Made by a program: the position numbers and the translations under genes
NCBI GenBank assembly: GCA_002311665.1
Contig: DBYX01000003.1
Location: 46,896-110,895, forward strand
DNA from: Lachnoclostridium sp. UBA1175
GTDB taxonomy: Bacteria > Bacillota > Clostridia > Lachnospirales > Lachnospiraceae
Length of the DNA: 64,000 nt
Direction of reading: 5' to 3'
The notes under the pieces: generated by a model
The model's input: the letters and a program-made list of their open reading frames with translations, nothing else
Databases searched by the model: none
What the model was told of the DNA's origin: nothing
Shown: positions 43,294 to 52,847 of the stretch, piece after piece
Position numbering within the stretch: position 1 is the first letter of the stretch
Layout of the letters: each line of letters begins with the position of its first letter

Positions 43294-44550
43294 ATGATCG
43301 GAATCATCGGATGCGGCGCGTCCGGGATGCTCGCCGCGATCATGGCGGCGCGATCCGGGTGTAAAGTTACTGTCCTGGAGCACAACGACAGACCTGGACG
43401 GAAGCTTCTCGCGACCGGCAACGGCAAATGCAATCTCACCAACGAGGACCAGAGCGGAGGGAATTTCCGGAGTGACCTGCCCGAGATTGCGCAGACGATC
43501 CGGGGACAGTTTTCCAAGGAGGAGCTGCTCGGCTTCTTCCGGGAAATCGGGATCCCCGCGCACTGCAGAAGAGGCTACTGGTACCCGCAGTGCGAACAGG
43601 CTTCGGCGGTTGTCACGGCGCTTGCGGAGGAGCTTCGAAGACTCTGCGTGAGAGTGCTGTACGGCGTGGATGTCGTGCGCGCGGAACGATCCGCGGAAGG
43701 CGGCAACGACGGTTTTATCGTAACTTTGAACGATTCCGGAATTACCCGGACAATGCGTTTTGATCAAATGGTGCTCGCGTGCGGCGGACCTGCCGGAGAC
43801 CGGCTCGGACAGAGTGATTTCGGATTCCGTGCACTTCGCTCGTTGGGCGTTCCGGTGATGAGATACCAGCCCGCACTTGTGCCGCTTGTGCTTGAGCGGA
43901 CAGGCGTCGACGCTAATGCGGATATTGCGGGTGTGCGCTTGGAGGCGGAGCTTACGCTGGTGTGCGGTACGGACGAGTATCGCGAGAAGGGCGAGATCGT
44001 CTGGACGGACTACGGGATCAGCGGGATACCCGTGATGCAGCTGTCGCGCTACGCCGCGAAGGCGCTGAACGACAGGAGAGATGTTCGTATTACGGTTGAT
44101 ATGGTGCCGGATTTTACGGCAGATGAGATATATCAAGAGGTCATGTCCCGAAGGATGAACCCTGTGTTTACGGAGCGAAACGCTTCGGAGGCACTGCTTG
44201 GCATCGTTCCGGAGAAGATCTCAAACTGGCTTATGACGAGAGCGGGAATTTCCGCGAAGGAACCTTTTGCTAAGACTTCGGAAGCCGGTCTTGCGCGATA
44301 TTCGGAAGACCTGTCGGGACTTACACTGCGGGTGAAAGGACTTCGTCCTTATGCGCAGGCGCAGACGACCTGCGGCGGTGTGCCTCTCTCGGAGGTTATA
44401 CCGGAAACGATGGAGATCAAGGCCGTCCCCGGGCTTTATGTCACGGGCGAGCTTTTGGATGTCGACGGAGCGTGCGGAGGTTACAACCTCCAATGGGCGT
44501 TTGCCACCGGAGCCGTTGCGGGACGGGCGCTCGGAAGAAGAAACGCTTAG
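43294..44550 (+). CDS. BaiN/HI0933-type NAD(P)/FAD-dependent oxidoreductase
   Basis: 418 residues. The N-terminal dinucleotide site is IGIIGCGASGMLAAIMAARSG, shown here as GCGASGM around residues 7-13, followed by RPGRKLLATGNGKCNLTN, the signature of the HI0933/YhiN/BaiN flavoprotein family. The C-terminus has ELLDVDGACGGYNLQWAF, a conserved FAD contact. BaiN itself acts on bile-acid intermediates in Clostridium, but most members have no known substrate. GGAAGGAGG sets the ATG at 43294; a GTG at 43276 is in frame. A second flavoprotein follows after 22 nt. Confidence 0.88.
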   Translation: MIGIIGCGASGMLAAIMAARSGCKVTVLEHNDRPGRKLLATGNGKCNLTNEDQSGGNFRSDLPEIAQTIRGQFSKEELLGFFREIGIPAHCRRGYWYPQCEQASAVVTALAEELRRLCVRVLYGVDVVRAERSAEGGNDGFIVTLNDSGITRTMRFDQMVLACGGPAGDRLGQSDFGFRALRSLGVPVMRYQPALVPLVLERTGVDANADIAGVRLEAELTLVCGTDEYREKGEIVWTDYGISGIPVMQLSRYAAKALNDRRDVRITVDMVPDFTADEIYQEVMSRRMNPVFTERNASEALLGIVPEKISNWLMTRAGISAKEPFAKTSEAGLARYSEDLSGLTLRVKGLRPYAQAQTTCGGVPLSEVIPETMEIKAVPGLYVTGELLDVDGACGGYNLQWAFATGAVAGRALGRRNA

Positions 44551-44572
44551 GATGGATCACACGGAGGAGCGT

Positions 44573-46285
44573 ATGAAAACGGATCGGGAGCCGGTACGCA
44601 TCCGGCTGCAACAACTGCATTTGCCGATCACGCACACGCAGGACGACCTTCGGAAATGCGCGGCATCGAAGGCGGGGATCCCGGTCGATTCGCTGCGTGA
44701 GCTTACGATCCTGAAGCAGTCGATCGACGCAAGAAAGAAGCGGGAGATTGCTTATGTGTACGATGTCGCCGTCACTGTCGCGGAAGGGATCAGACTGCGC
44801 GGGCGCGCGGGTTCCGACTGGTCATATTACGAGCCGAAGGAGTTCCGTCCGAATGTGAACGAGGCGAAATCGTTTGCGAAACGCCCGGTTGTCATCGGCG
44901 CAGGTCCGGCAGGATTGTTCGCGGCCTACGTGCTTGCACAAGCCGGCTGCCGTCCGATCGTGATCGAGCGCGGCAAGTGCGTTTCCGAGCGCGTGAAGGA
45001 CGTAGAGAGGTTTTTCGAGACCGGCGTGCTTAACCCGAATTCCAATGTGCAGTTCGGCGTCGGCGGAGCGGGGACATTTTCCGACGGCAAATTAAACACG
45101 CTGATCAAGGACCGTGACGGTAAAGGCAATTATGTTCTTCGGACGTTCGTCAGATTCGGAGCGCCCGAGGAGATTTTATACAGAAACAAACCGCATATCG
45201 GGACCGACAGACTGCGCACGGTCGTGTCAGGGATGCAGGAGGAGATCGAGCGCCTCGGGGGCACGGTGATGACGCACACGACGGTCACCGGATTTACTGT
45301 CGAGGAAGGACGTCTCACGGCGGTGCACTGCACGGATGAGACGGGCGGGCGGACAATCGAGACGGAGGTAGCCGTGCTCGCAATCGGGCATTCGGCAAGG
45401 GATACCGTAAAATGGCTGTACGAGTACGGATTCGCTATGGAGCCGAAGGCATTCGCCATGGGCGTGCGTGTACAGCACAGGAGAGAGTGGGTCAACCGCA
45501 CGCAGTACGGCGATGCTGCGGAGTTGCTGCCGAGCGCGGATTACAAGCTAACGCACACGTGCCGGGACGGGCGCGGCGTGTACTCGTTCTGTATGTGCCC
45601 GGGCGGATATGTCGTGAACGCATCGAGTGAGTCGGGGAGGCTTGCGATCAACGGGATGAGTAACTTCGACCGTATGGCGGACAATTCCAACTCCGCGATC
45701 GTAGTGACGGTTTCGCCGGAGGATTTTGCGGCGGATTATGAGAATCTGCGGGCACGCGAGGAGAAGCTGCGGGAGCGGATGCGCAGGGAAGGTATGCAGG
45801 AGGACGACAACGATACGCCTGCGCTTACGGACATTGCAGCGCCGCTGATCGGTATGGAATACCAGCGAAGGCTGGAGGAGATGGCGTACCTTGCGGGTCG
45901 CGGGGCAATCCCGACACAGCGCTATGAAGACTTTCGTGAAGGTAAGGCAAGCACCGGATGCGGATCGATCCGACCGGTCAACAAGGGTGCGGTGCATTAC
46001 ACGGAACTGCACGATTGTCTGCCGGAGTATATGTCGGATGCGATCGAGGAAGGTATGGAGGCGTTTGACCGTTCGATGCCGGGGTACGGCTGTGACGACG
46101 CACTGTTGCAGGCGATCGAGTCGAGAACCTCGTCGCCGGTGCGGATCACAAGGGACGAGACACTGCAGGCAGTCGGATTTGCGGGGGTGTACCCCTGCGG
46201 TGAGGGCGCCGGTTACGCAGGCGGTATTATGTCGGCGGCGATCGACGGCATTCGCGTCGCGGAAGAAATCCTGAAAAACAATTGA
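44573..46285 (+). CDS. FAD-dependent dehydrogenase, COG2509 type
   Basis: 570 residues. An N-terminal ferredoxin-fold-like domain (about 1-95, starting with RIRLQQLHLPI and KQSIDARKK) precedes the FAD site VVIGAGPAGLFAAYVLAQAG (about 105-124). NSNVQFGVGGAGTFSDGKLN and CEGAGYAGGI-like CGEGAGYAGGIMSAAIDGI are family signatures. COG2509 proteins are conserved in Firmicutes; no substrate is established. GGAGGAG at 44563-44569 favours the ATG at 44573 over 44552. The proB promoter overlaps its stop. Confidence 0.88.
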   Translation: MKTDREPVRIRLQQLHLPITHTQDDLRKCAASKAGIPVDSLRELTILKQSIDARKKREIAYVYDVAVTVAEGIRLRGRAGSDWSYYEPKEFRPNVNEAKSFAKRPVVIGAGPAGLFAAYVLAQAGCRPIVIERGKCVSERVKDVERFFETGVLNPNSNVQFGVGGAGTFSDGKLNTLIKDRDGKGNYVLRTFVRFGAPEEILYRNKPHIGTDRLRTVVSGMQEEIERLGGTVMTHTTVTGFTVEEGRLTAVHCTDETGGRTIETEVAVLAIGHSARDTVKWLYEYGFAMEPKAFAMGVRVQHRREWVNRTQYGDAAELLPSADYKLTHTCRDGRGVYSFCMCPGGYVVNASSESGRLAINGMSNFDRMADNSNSAIVVTVSPEDFAADYENLRAREEKLRERMRREGMQEDDNDTPALTDIAAPLIGMEYQRRLEEMAYLAGRGAIPTQRYEDFREGKASTGCGSIRPVNKGAVHYTELHDCLPEYMSDAIEEGMEAFDRSMPGYGCDDALLQAIESRTSSPVRITRDETLQAVGFAGVYPCGEGAGYAGGIMSAAIDGIRVAEEILKNN

Positions 46286-46309
46286 CAGAATCAATTTTTT
46301 CTGTAATAT
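46282..46309 (+). promoter_or_regulatory. Promoter of the proB-DUF896-FCL-proA operon
   Basis: TTGACA at 46282-46287 (overlapping the upstream stop codon), a 16-bp spacer and TAATAT at 46304-46309. No T-box is visible in the short leader. Confidence 0.83.
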
Positions 46310-46366
46310 TCAGTTCTTAAAGGCTCGGTACAGACCAGACCGCGGCCGGTTACGGAGGTGGGTAAG

Positions 46367-47209
46367 ATGAATCGCGAAGAGTTGATCGCTTCCAAGAAGC
46401 GGATCGTTGTGAAGATCGGATCTTCGTCGCTGGTACATCCGGAGACGGGAGATATGGATCTCGTAAAGATGGAGCGGCTCGTTCGCATTCTTGCGGACAT
46501 TTCCAACAGCGGAAAGGACGTCGTTCTGGTTTCCTCTGGTGCGATCGCCGTGGGACGCCAGACTATGAACATCACCGAGAAACCGAAGGAGAAATCCGTA
46601 AAGCAGGCGTGTGCTGCGATCGGACAGACGCGTCTGATGATGGTGTACCAGAGATTGTTCGCGGAGTACAACAAGGTGCCCGCGCAGGTTCTGATCACGA
46701 AACTGACGATGATCCACGATGAGAACCGCAGAAACGCGAGGGCCACATTTTCCGAACTGCTGAACCTTGGCGTGATCCCGATCGTCAATGAGAACGACAC
46801 GGTCGTCACGGACGAGATCGAGTTCGGCGACAACGATACGCTCTCGGCGATCGTTGCGGCACTGATCCACGCGGATCTTTTGATCCTTCTCTCGGACATC
46901 GACGGTCTGTACACGGACGATCCGAGGGTAAACCCCGACGCGGAGTTTATCAGCGAGATCGACTACATCACGGACGAGCTCGAAGCGATGGCCAAGGGAC
47001 CCGGAACCGACGTGGGAAGCGGCGGAATGGCGACCAAGATCGCGGCTGCGCGCATCGCCAACGATGCCGGCGCGGATATGATCATCTGCAACACCGGGGA
47101 TATGCGCAACCTGCGCCGCGTTCTCGAGGGGCAGGAGGTCGGCACGATCTTCCGCGCGCACAAGAACGAGAATTTTCATCTGATCGACTATTTAACCAAG
47201 GAGCATTGA
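46367..47209 (+). CDS. proB: Glutamate 5-kinase
   Basis: 280 residues. First step of proline synthesis. Amino-acid kinase fold: RIVVKIGSSSLV, VVLVSSGAIAVG, NENDTVVTDEIEFGDNDTLS and GTDVGSGGMATKI. It ends about residue 280, so the C-terminal PUA domain of the E. coli enzyme (367 residues) is absent, as in several Firmicutes. GGAGGT sets the ATG at 46367; a GTG at 46358 overlaps that site. Confidence 0.97.
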   Translation: MNREELIASKKRIVVKIGSSSLVHPETGDMDLVKMERLVRILADISNSGKDVVLVSSGAIAVGRQTMNITEKPKEKSVKQACAAIGQTRLMMVYQRLFAEYNKVPAQVLITKLTMIHDENRRNARATFSELLNLGVIPIVNENDTVVTDEIEFGDNDTLSAIVAALIHADLLILLSDIDGLYTDDPRVNPDAEFISEIDYITDELEAMAKGPGTDVGSGGMATKIAAARIANDAGADMIICNTGDMRNLRRVLEGQEVGTIFRAHKNENFHLIDYLTKEH

Positions 47210-47210
47210 A

Positions 47211-47378
47211 ATGACTGAGGAAGCAATACAGCGGATCAACGAGCTCTACCACAAATCCAAGTCCGTCGGGCTTACGGAGGAGGAGAAGGCGGAGCAGGCA
47301 AGGCTTCGCACGGAGTATGTGCAGGCGGTCCGCAACAACTTAAAGAGTATGCTCGACAACATCGAGGTCGTCGACTGA
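47211..47378 (+). CDS. DUF896 (YnzC) family small protein
   Basis: 55 residues: begins MTEEAIQRINELYHKSKSVG, then LTEEEKAEQARLRTEYVQAV and RNNLKSMLDNIEVVD. This is the complete DUF896/YnzC signature (INELYHKSK...GLTEEE..EQ..LR..Y...R.NL), a short two-helix protein common in Firmicutes. In Bacillus a member is in the SOS-induced yneA-yneB-ynzC operon; function is not established. CAAGGAG precedes the ATG. It begins 1 nt after the proB stop, so it is translated from the proline operon. Confidence 0.93.
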   Translation: MTEEAIQRINELYHKSKSVGLTEEEKAEQARLRTEYVQAVRNNLKSMLDNIEVVD

Positions 47379-47439
47379 GCCGGCAGGGCTGACAGAACGT
47401 CCGGCATTCGGAAGCAACAATGACACATCGGAGGTCACA

Positions 47440-48018
47440 ATGGACAAGGCAGAACTTCGGAAGGTTATGAAGCGCAGGAGAAGCGGTCTCTCGGCGGAGC
47501 GGATCCTGATGTACAGCGGATGTATCGCGGAAAATCTGATACAGCGTCAGGAGTACGCGGATGCGTCGGTGCTTTTGGCCTATGTGTCTTTCAGTTCGGA
47601 AGTCAATACGCATTTTCTGATCGAGAAGGCCTGGAACGACGGCAAGCGTGTGGCGGTGCCGAAGTGCGTGGATGATCAGAAACTGGAGTTTCAGTACATC
47701 AATTCGTTCGACGACCTTGCACCGGGCAAATTCGGAATCCCGGAGCCTGTGACCGGCGACCGTGTGGAGTACGCGGAGGAGGAAAAATGCCTCCTGCTCC
47801 TTCCGGGCGTCGCATACACAAACAAGGGCGATCGACTCGGCTACGGCGGAGGATATTACGACCGTTATCTGAAGAAACACGATTCGATCCCGAGCGCGAT
47901 GCTCGCATACAGCCTCCAGCAGGCGGAGTCCCTACCGGTGGACGAGAAGGATATGCCGGCGGACATGATCGTAACGGAGATCGGATGTATTGAGACGAAG
48001 AACAGCCGCCTGGCGTGA
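47440..48018 (+). CDS. 5-formyltetrahydrofolate cyclo-ligase
   Basis: 192 residues. Converts 5-formyl-THF to 5,10-methenyl-THF with ATP. N-terminal KAELRKVMKRRRSGLS, the phosphate-site LLLPGVAYTNKGDRLGYGGG and YYDRYL are family signatures; the length is normal. CGGAGGT precedes the ATG. It lies between DUF896 and proA in the same direction with short gaps, so likely one operon, although the pathway link to proline is not obvious. Confidence 0.95.
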   Translation: MDKAELRKVMKRRRSGLSAERILMYSGCIAENLIQRQEYADASVLLAYVSFSSEVNTHFLIEKAWNDGKRVAVPKCVDDQKLEFQYINSFDDLAPGKFGIPEPVTGDRVEYAEEEKCLLLLPGVAYTNKGDRLGYGGGYYDRYLKKHDSIPSAMLAYSLQQAESLPVDEKDMPADMIVTEIGCIETKNSRLA

Positions 48019-48059
48019 GAACGTTCCCGGGACAGCCGGGATGGGAAGGAGAACACGGT

Positions 48060-49304
48060 ATGAATCTGATGATTGAGGGAAGAAAAGCGCAGGAGGCTTC
48101 TACACAGCTCGCGATGCTTGCGACGGAGAAAAAGAAGGAAGCGCTGTTACATATTGCAAAGCTGCTCCGCGCGAGCACGGAGGAAATCCTCGCGGCGAAT
48201 GCGAAGGATGTGGAGAAGGCGATCGAGAAGGGTGTAAAGGACTCTCTTGTGGACCGTCTGCGTCTCACCGAAGCGCGCATCGACGCGATGGCGGAAGGAC
48301 TTGAGCAGATAACGGAGCTTGAGGATCCGGTCGGCACGGTGCTCGCACAGTGGAAGCGCCCGAACGGTCTTCGCATTCGGAAAATACGTGTTCCCTTCGG
48401 TGTGATCGGCATCATTTACGAGTCCCGCCCGAATGTGACCGTGGATGCGTTCGGACTTTGTTTTATGTCGGGCAACGCCGTGATCCTCAAGGGTGGCAGC
48501 GACGCGATCACGAGCAACCTTGCGCTCGGCGCGATCCTCAGAAGAGGCCTTGCGGACTGCGGGATCACGGAGGATGCCGTGTATGTGGTTGAGGCTACGG
48601 ACCGCGAGACGACGAAGCAGCTTATGAGACTGAATCAGTTTGTCGATGTGCTGATCCCCCGCGGAAGCGCGAACCTGATCAACACGGTCTTGGAGAACAG
48701 CACGATCCCGGTGATCGAGACCGGCACCGGCAACTGTCACATTTATGTCGATGTGAAGGCCGATCTGAAGAAGGCGATCGACATTATCATCAACGCAAAG
48801 ACGCAGCGCATGGGCGTGTGTAATGCGTGCGAATCGCTCGTCGTACACCGTGAAATCGCCGTCAAATTCCTGCCGATGCTTGCGGAAGCGCTTGCTCCGT
48901 ACAACATCGATATCCGTGCGGACGAGGAAGCCCGCGCGGTTGTAGGGTCGTTTTCCGAAGCGACCGAGGAGGATTTCGGCACGGAGTATCTCGACCGGAT
49001 CATCAGTGTGAAGACCGTGGGTTCTGTGGAGGAGGCGATCGCGCACATCAACCGGTATCACACGAAGCACTCCGACGCGATCATCACGCGCGACTGCAAG
49101 GCTGCGGATCTGTTCCTGCGCGCTGTCGACAGCGCCTGCGTATACGTGAACGCGTCCACGCGCTTCACGGACGGCTTTGAGTTCGGCTTCGGCGCGGAGA
49201 TCGGTATCAGCACACAGAAGCTTCACGCGCGCGGACCGATGGGCCTTGCGGAGCTTACCTCCTACAAGTACCAGGTTGTCGGCAATGGCCAGGTGAGAGG
49301 CTGA
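48060..49304 (+). CDS. proA: Glutamate-5-semialdehyde dehydrogenase (gamma-glutamyl phosphate reductase)
   Basis: 414 residues. Second step of proline synthesis, NADPH dependent, aldehyde-dehydrogenase fold. The catalytic cysteine is Cys257 in VCNACESLVVH. Other motifs: VPFGVIGIIYESRPNVTVDA, GNAVILKGGSDA, and RFTDGFEFGFGAEIGISTQK. AAGGAG at 48046-48051 sets the ATG at 48060; the earlier in-frame ATG at 48015 overlaps the preceding gene. A hairpin follows at 49345. Confidence 0.97.
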   Translation: MNLMIEGRKAQEASTQLAMLATEKKKEALLHIAKLLRASTEEILAANAKDVEKAIEKGVKDSLVDRLRLTEARIDAMAEGLEQITELEDPVGTVLAQWKRPNGLRIRKIRVPFGVIGIIYESRPNVTVDAFGLCFMSGNAVILKGGSDAITSNLALGAILRRGLADCGITEDAVYVVEATDRETTKQLMRLNQFVDVLIPRGSANLINTVLENSTIPVIETGTGNCHIYVDVKADLKKAIDIIINAKTQRMGVCNACESLVVHREIAVKFLPMLAEALAPYNIDIRADEEARAVVGSFSEATEEDFGTEYLDRIISVKTVGSVEEAIAHINRYHTKHSDAIITRDCKAADLFLRAVDSACVYVNASTRFTDGFEFGFGAEIGISTQKLHARGPMGLAELTSYKYQVVGNGQVRG

Positions 49305-49344
49305 TGTTGTCGTAAGGATTGAGAATATGCGATAGGATTACAAA

Positions 49345-49377
49345 GGTCACCGGGTGAACTCGTTTCACCGGGTGACC
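49345..49377 (+). other. Hairpin between proA and miaB, no T tract
   Basis: GGTCACCGGGTGAA pairs with TTTCACCGGGTGACC across a CTCG loop, with one G-G mismatch. No T run follows, so it is not a standard terminator. It could be a transcript-stabilising or processing structure. Confidence 0.6.
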
Positions 49378-49400
49378 ATTGCGATTATGACGGAGGAAAT

Positions 49401-50855
49401 ATGGAGCAGTCGATGGAGCATTATGCGGAACGTGTGCGTTCCCTTGCGCCGACGGAGGAGCCTGAGCGGCAGTATTATTTCATCGATGTGATGAAGTCCG
49501 TTCTGGCTGAGAAGGAGAACCGGATCGGACGGAAACTCACGATGAACGTCGTCACCTTCGGATGTCAGATGAATGCGAAGGATTCCGAGACGTTGTCGGG
49601 GATCCTGAGTGCGATCGGCTACGAGGAGACAGACAACGAGGAAGCCGATCTGGTCCTGTACAACACTTGCACGGTACGGGAAAATGCGAACACCCGCGTT
49701 TACGGACGCATCGGATATCTCGGCAATCTCAAAAAGAAGAACCCTGAGAAAAGGATCATCCTGTGCGGCTGCATGATGCAGGAGCCGCAGGCGGTCGAAA
49801 AGATACGCAAGAGCTACCGCTTTGTTGACGTGATCTTCGGCACGCATAACATCTTCAAACTCGCGGAGCTCCTGTTCGAGCGCGAGGTCCAGGGCGCGCT
49901 CGTCATTGATGTGTGGGATAAGGCGACCGGGATCGTTGAGGATCTTCCCAGAAGAAACAAATACGGCTTCAAGGCCGGTATCAATATCATGTACGGCTGC
50001 AACAACTTCTGCAGCTACTGCATCGTGCCGTACGTGCGCGGCAGAGAGCGTTCACGCTCGGCTGCGGACATTGTCGCGGAGGCGCGTCATCTCGCGGACA
50101 ACGGCGTCAGAGAGGTAATGCTTCTCGGCCAGAACGTGAATTCCTACGGAAAGAACATGACTGACGGAGTTTCCTTTGCACAGCTTTTACACATGGTGAG
50201 CGAGGTGGAGGGAATCCGGCGGATCCGTTTTATGACCCCGCATCCGAAGGATCTGTCCGACGAGCTGATCGATGAGATCGCGGTCAATCCCAAGGTTTGC
50301 AAACACGTTCACCTGCCGCTTCAATCCGGGAGCAGCCGTGTTCTCAGGGCAATGAACCGGCACTACACGAAGGAGCGGTACCTTGAACTGGTTGATAAGA
50401 TCAAGGAGCGGATTCCGGGGGTTGCCGTAACGACGGACATCATCGTTGGTTTCCCAGGCGAGACCGAGGAGGACTTCCTGGAGACGATCGACGTGGTGCG
50501 CAAGGCAGGTTTCATGGCGGCGTACACATTCCTGTACTCAAAGCGCACCGGCACGCCGGCGGCTTCGATGGAGGGACAGGTGTCCGATGAGGTTGCGGGA
50601 GAGCGGTTCAAACGCCTTCTAAGCAACGTAGGAGAGGTCAGTGCACGAGAGGCGGAGAGATTTTCAGGGCGTACGCTCGAGGTCCTGTGCGAGGAATATA
50701 AGCCCGGGGAAGGCCTGATGACCGGGCGGCTTGACAACAATCTGCTGGTTCATTTTCCGGCGGAAGAGGCACTTTGGGGCGAGCTTGTAACGGTCCGGCT
50801 GGAGGAATGCAAAGGGTTCTACTATCTGGGAACGCTTTGTTCTACAGTTGTGTAA
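49401..50855 (+). CDS. miaB: tRNA-2-methylthio-N6-dimethylallyladenosine synthase
   Basis: 484 residues. Radical SAM enzyme that methylthiolates i6A37 in tRNA. The N-terminal UPF0004 domain has TFGCQMNAKDSE (Cys55) and further cysteines in YNTCTVREN and CGCMMQ. The radical-SAM cysteines are Cys200, Cys204 and Cys207 in GCNNFCSYCIVPYVRGRE. A TRAM domain ends the protein. About 45 residues precede the usual start of the family, as in other Clostridia. GGAGGAAAT precedes the ATG. Confidence 0.96.
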   Translation: MEQSMEHYAERVRSLAPTEEPERQYYFIDVMKSVLAEKENRIGRKLTMNVVTFGCQMNAKDSETLSGILSAIGYEETDNEEADLVLYNTCTVRENANTRVYGRIGYLGNLKKKNPEKRIILCGCMMQEPQAVEKIRKSYRFVDVIFGTHNIFKLAELLFEREVQGALVIDVWDKATGIVEDLPRRNKYGFKAGINIMYGCNNFCSYCIVPYVRGRERSRSAADIVAEARHLADNGVREVMLLGQNVNSYGKNMTDGVSFAQLLHMVSEVEGIRRIRFMTPHPKDLSDELIDEIAVNPKVCKHVHLPLQSGSSRVLRAMNRHYTKERYLELVDKIKERIPGVAVTTDIIVGFPGETEEDFLETIDVVRKAGFMAAYTFLYSKRTGTPAASMEGQVSDEVAGERFKRLLSNVGEVSAREAERFSGRTLEVLCEEYKPGEGLMTGRLDNNLLVHFPAEEALWGELVTVRLEECKGFYYLGTLCSTVV

Positions 50856-50872
50856 TTTTTTTGAACGCAGCC

Positions 50873-50901
50873 TTGACAATTGAAAATCGTTCGTATATTA
50901 T
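50873..50901 (+). promoter_or_regulatory. Promoter of rny
   Basis: TTGACA at 50873-50878, a 17-bp spacer and TATTAT at 50896-50901. Confidence 0.87.
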
Positions 50902-50960
50902 AGTAATGTTGGATTTTTCTGACATTTGTTATTACAATTGAATATATGGAGGTGCAATTC

Positions 50961-52580
50961 ATGCCAGAAGCATTTTTCCCGATTCTGGTTGCGGCTCAGG
51001 GCGGTGCGTTAGTGCCCGTTTTGATCGCCGTATTTGTCACCGCGATTGTCACCGCCATAGCTGCAATAATCGTTAGTTTGAAGATCCTTGTCCCTCTTCG
51101 TATGAAAGAGTACGAGGCTGAGGTAGGATCCGCGGAACAGCGTTCGAAGGAGATCATCGACGACGCAAACCGCAGTGCACAGAAGATAGCAGCGACGGCG
51201 AAGAAAGAGGCTCTTTTGGAAGCAAAGGAAGAGGCTCTTCGGGCAAAGAATGAATCGGATCGTGAGATCAAAGAGCGCAGAGCCGAGGTCCAGCGATACG
51301 AGAAACGCGTGACACAGAAAGAGGAGAATCTGGACAGAAAGTTGGAGTCCTTAGAGAAGAAGGAAGCCCGCATGAATCAGAAGGAGCAGGATCTCGACCG
51401 CAAGCTGGAAGAAGCGAACGAGTACTGCGAGAAGCAGATCGCGGAGCTGGAGAGAATCTCGGGACTTACCTCCGATAAGGCCAAGGAATATCTTTTAGAA
51501 TCTGTCAAGGAAGACGTTAAGCATGAAACAGCGGTAATGATCCGTGAGCTGGAGACCGAAGCCAGAGAGACGGCCGACAAGCGCGCCAAGGAACTGATCG
51601 TGAACTCGATTCAGAAATGCGCTGCCGACCATGTGGCGGAAGCAACCATCTCCGTGGTACAGTTGCCGAACGACGAAATGAAAGGACGTATCATCGGTCG
51701 TGAAGGACGTAACATCCGTACGATCGAGACGCTCACCGGCATCGATCTGATCATCGATGACACGCCGGAGGCGGTTATCCTTTCCGGCTTTGATCCGATC
51801 CGCCGTGAGATCGCAAGGATCGCACTTGAGAAACTTGTGGTCGACGGACGCATCCATCCCGCTCGTATCGAGGAGATGGTTGACAAGGCGGAGAGAGAGG
51901 TTGAGAACATCATCCGCGAGGAGGGCGAGGCAGCCGTGATCAAGACCGGTGTTCATGGTCTTCATCCCGAACTGGTACGCCTGCTCGGAAAGATGAAATA
52001 CCGTACGAGTTACGGACAGAATGCTCTCAAGCATTCCATTGAGGTTTCCCTGCTTTCCGGTTTGCTTGCCGGCGAGCTCGGAGCGGATGTCCGCCTTGCA
52101 AAGCGCGCGGGACTCCTGCATGACATCGGCAAATCGGTCGACCATGAGATGGAGGGTACGCACGTACAGATCGGTATCGACATCTGCAAGAAGTATAAAG
52201 AATCTCCGGTTGTCATCAACGCGGTCGCTTCCCATCATGGCGATTGCGAGCCTACATCGATCATTTCGTTCATCGTGCAGGCGGCTGACACGATCTCTGC
52301 GGCACGCCCCGGCGCACGCCGCGAAACACTTGACACATACACCAACAGACTGAATCAACTAGAAGATATTGCCAACAGCTTTAAAGGAGTGGAGAAATCT
52401 TTCGCCATTCAGGCAGGCCGGGAAGTCCGCGTCATGGTCGTTCCCGAGCAGGTCAGTGACGACGATATGGTTCTCATCGCAAGAGAATTGTCGAAGAAGA
52501 TCGAATCCGAACTTGAGTACCCCGGCCAGATCAAGATCAGCATGATCCGGGAGTCCAGAGTCACCGATTACGCCAAGTAA
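50961..52580 (+). CDS. rny: Ribonuclease Y
   Basis: 539 residues. Membrane-anchored endoribonuclease that starts mRNA decay in Firmicutes. One N-terminal membrane segment (about 12-40), a long coiled coil (about 45-200), a KH domain (GRIIGREGRNIRTIE) and an HD domain (LLHDIGKSVDHE and HHGD) with the metal-binding His-Asp. Length is standard for the family. GGAGGT at 50949-50954 sets the ATG at 50961 rather than 50946. A terminator follows. Confidence 0.97.
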   Translation: MPEAFFPILVAAQGGALVPVLIAVFVTAIVTAIAAIIVSLKILVPLRMKEYEAEVGSAEQRSKEIIDDANRSAQKIAATAKKEALLEAKEEALRAKNESDREIKERRAEVQRYEKRVTQKEENLDRKLESLEKKEARMNQKEQDLDRKLEEANEYCEKQIAELERISGLTSDKAKEYLLESVKEDVKHETAVMIRELETEARETADKRAKELIVNSIQKCAADHVAEATISVVQLPNDEMKGRIIGREGRNIRTIETLTGIDLIIDDTPEAVILSGFDPIRREIARIALEKLVVDGRIHPARIEEMVDKAEREVENIIREEGEAAVIKTGVHGLHPELVRLLGKMKYRTSYGQNALKHSIEVSLLSGLLAGELGADVRLAKRAGLLHDIGKSVDHEMEGTHVQIGIDICKKYKESPVVINAVASHHGDCEPTSIISFIVQAADTISAARPGARRETLDTYTNRLNQLEDIANSFKGVEKSFAIQAGREVRVMVVPEQVSDDDMVLIARELSKKIESELEYPGQIKISMIRESRVTDYAK

Positions 52581-52672
52581 TTGATTGCACACGCAGTCGC
52601 AGGTCACCGAAGAATTATAGATTATCTTCCGTGACATTGCTTACAAGGTGATCAGAATCGCAGTAAAAGATC

Positions 52673-52709
52673 AGGGACCGAGCATATTTGTTCGGTCCCT
52701 TTTGTTTTT
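52673..52709 (+). terminator. Terminator of rny
   Basis: AGGGACCGA (52673-52681) pairs with TCGGTCCCT (52692-52700), followed by TTTGTTTTT. Confidence 0.9.
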
Positions 52710-52818
52710 GCTCCTCCTTTTGTACGCTTCCTTCCGGCTTTGCGCGGAATGAGCGTTTTATACCACAAACGCGTCATTTTACGCGCTTTTTTCATCACTT
52801 TTTTTTCGGAAAATGGGC

Positions 52819-52847
52819 TTGCCTTTTTCAGCGATGTATACTAAAAT
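52819..52847 (+). promoter_or_regulatory. Promoter of the aminotransferase gene
   Basis: TTGCCT at 52819-52824, a 17-bp spacer and TAAAAT at 52842-52847. A TATACT six bases upstream is a possible alternative -10. The leader to the ATG is about 100 nt. Confidence 0.6.
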
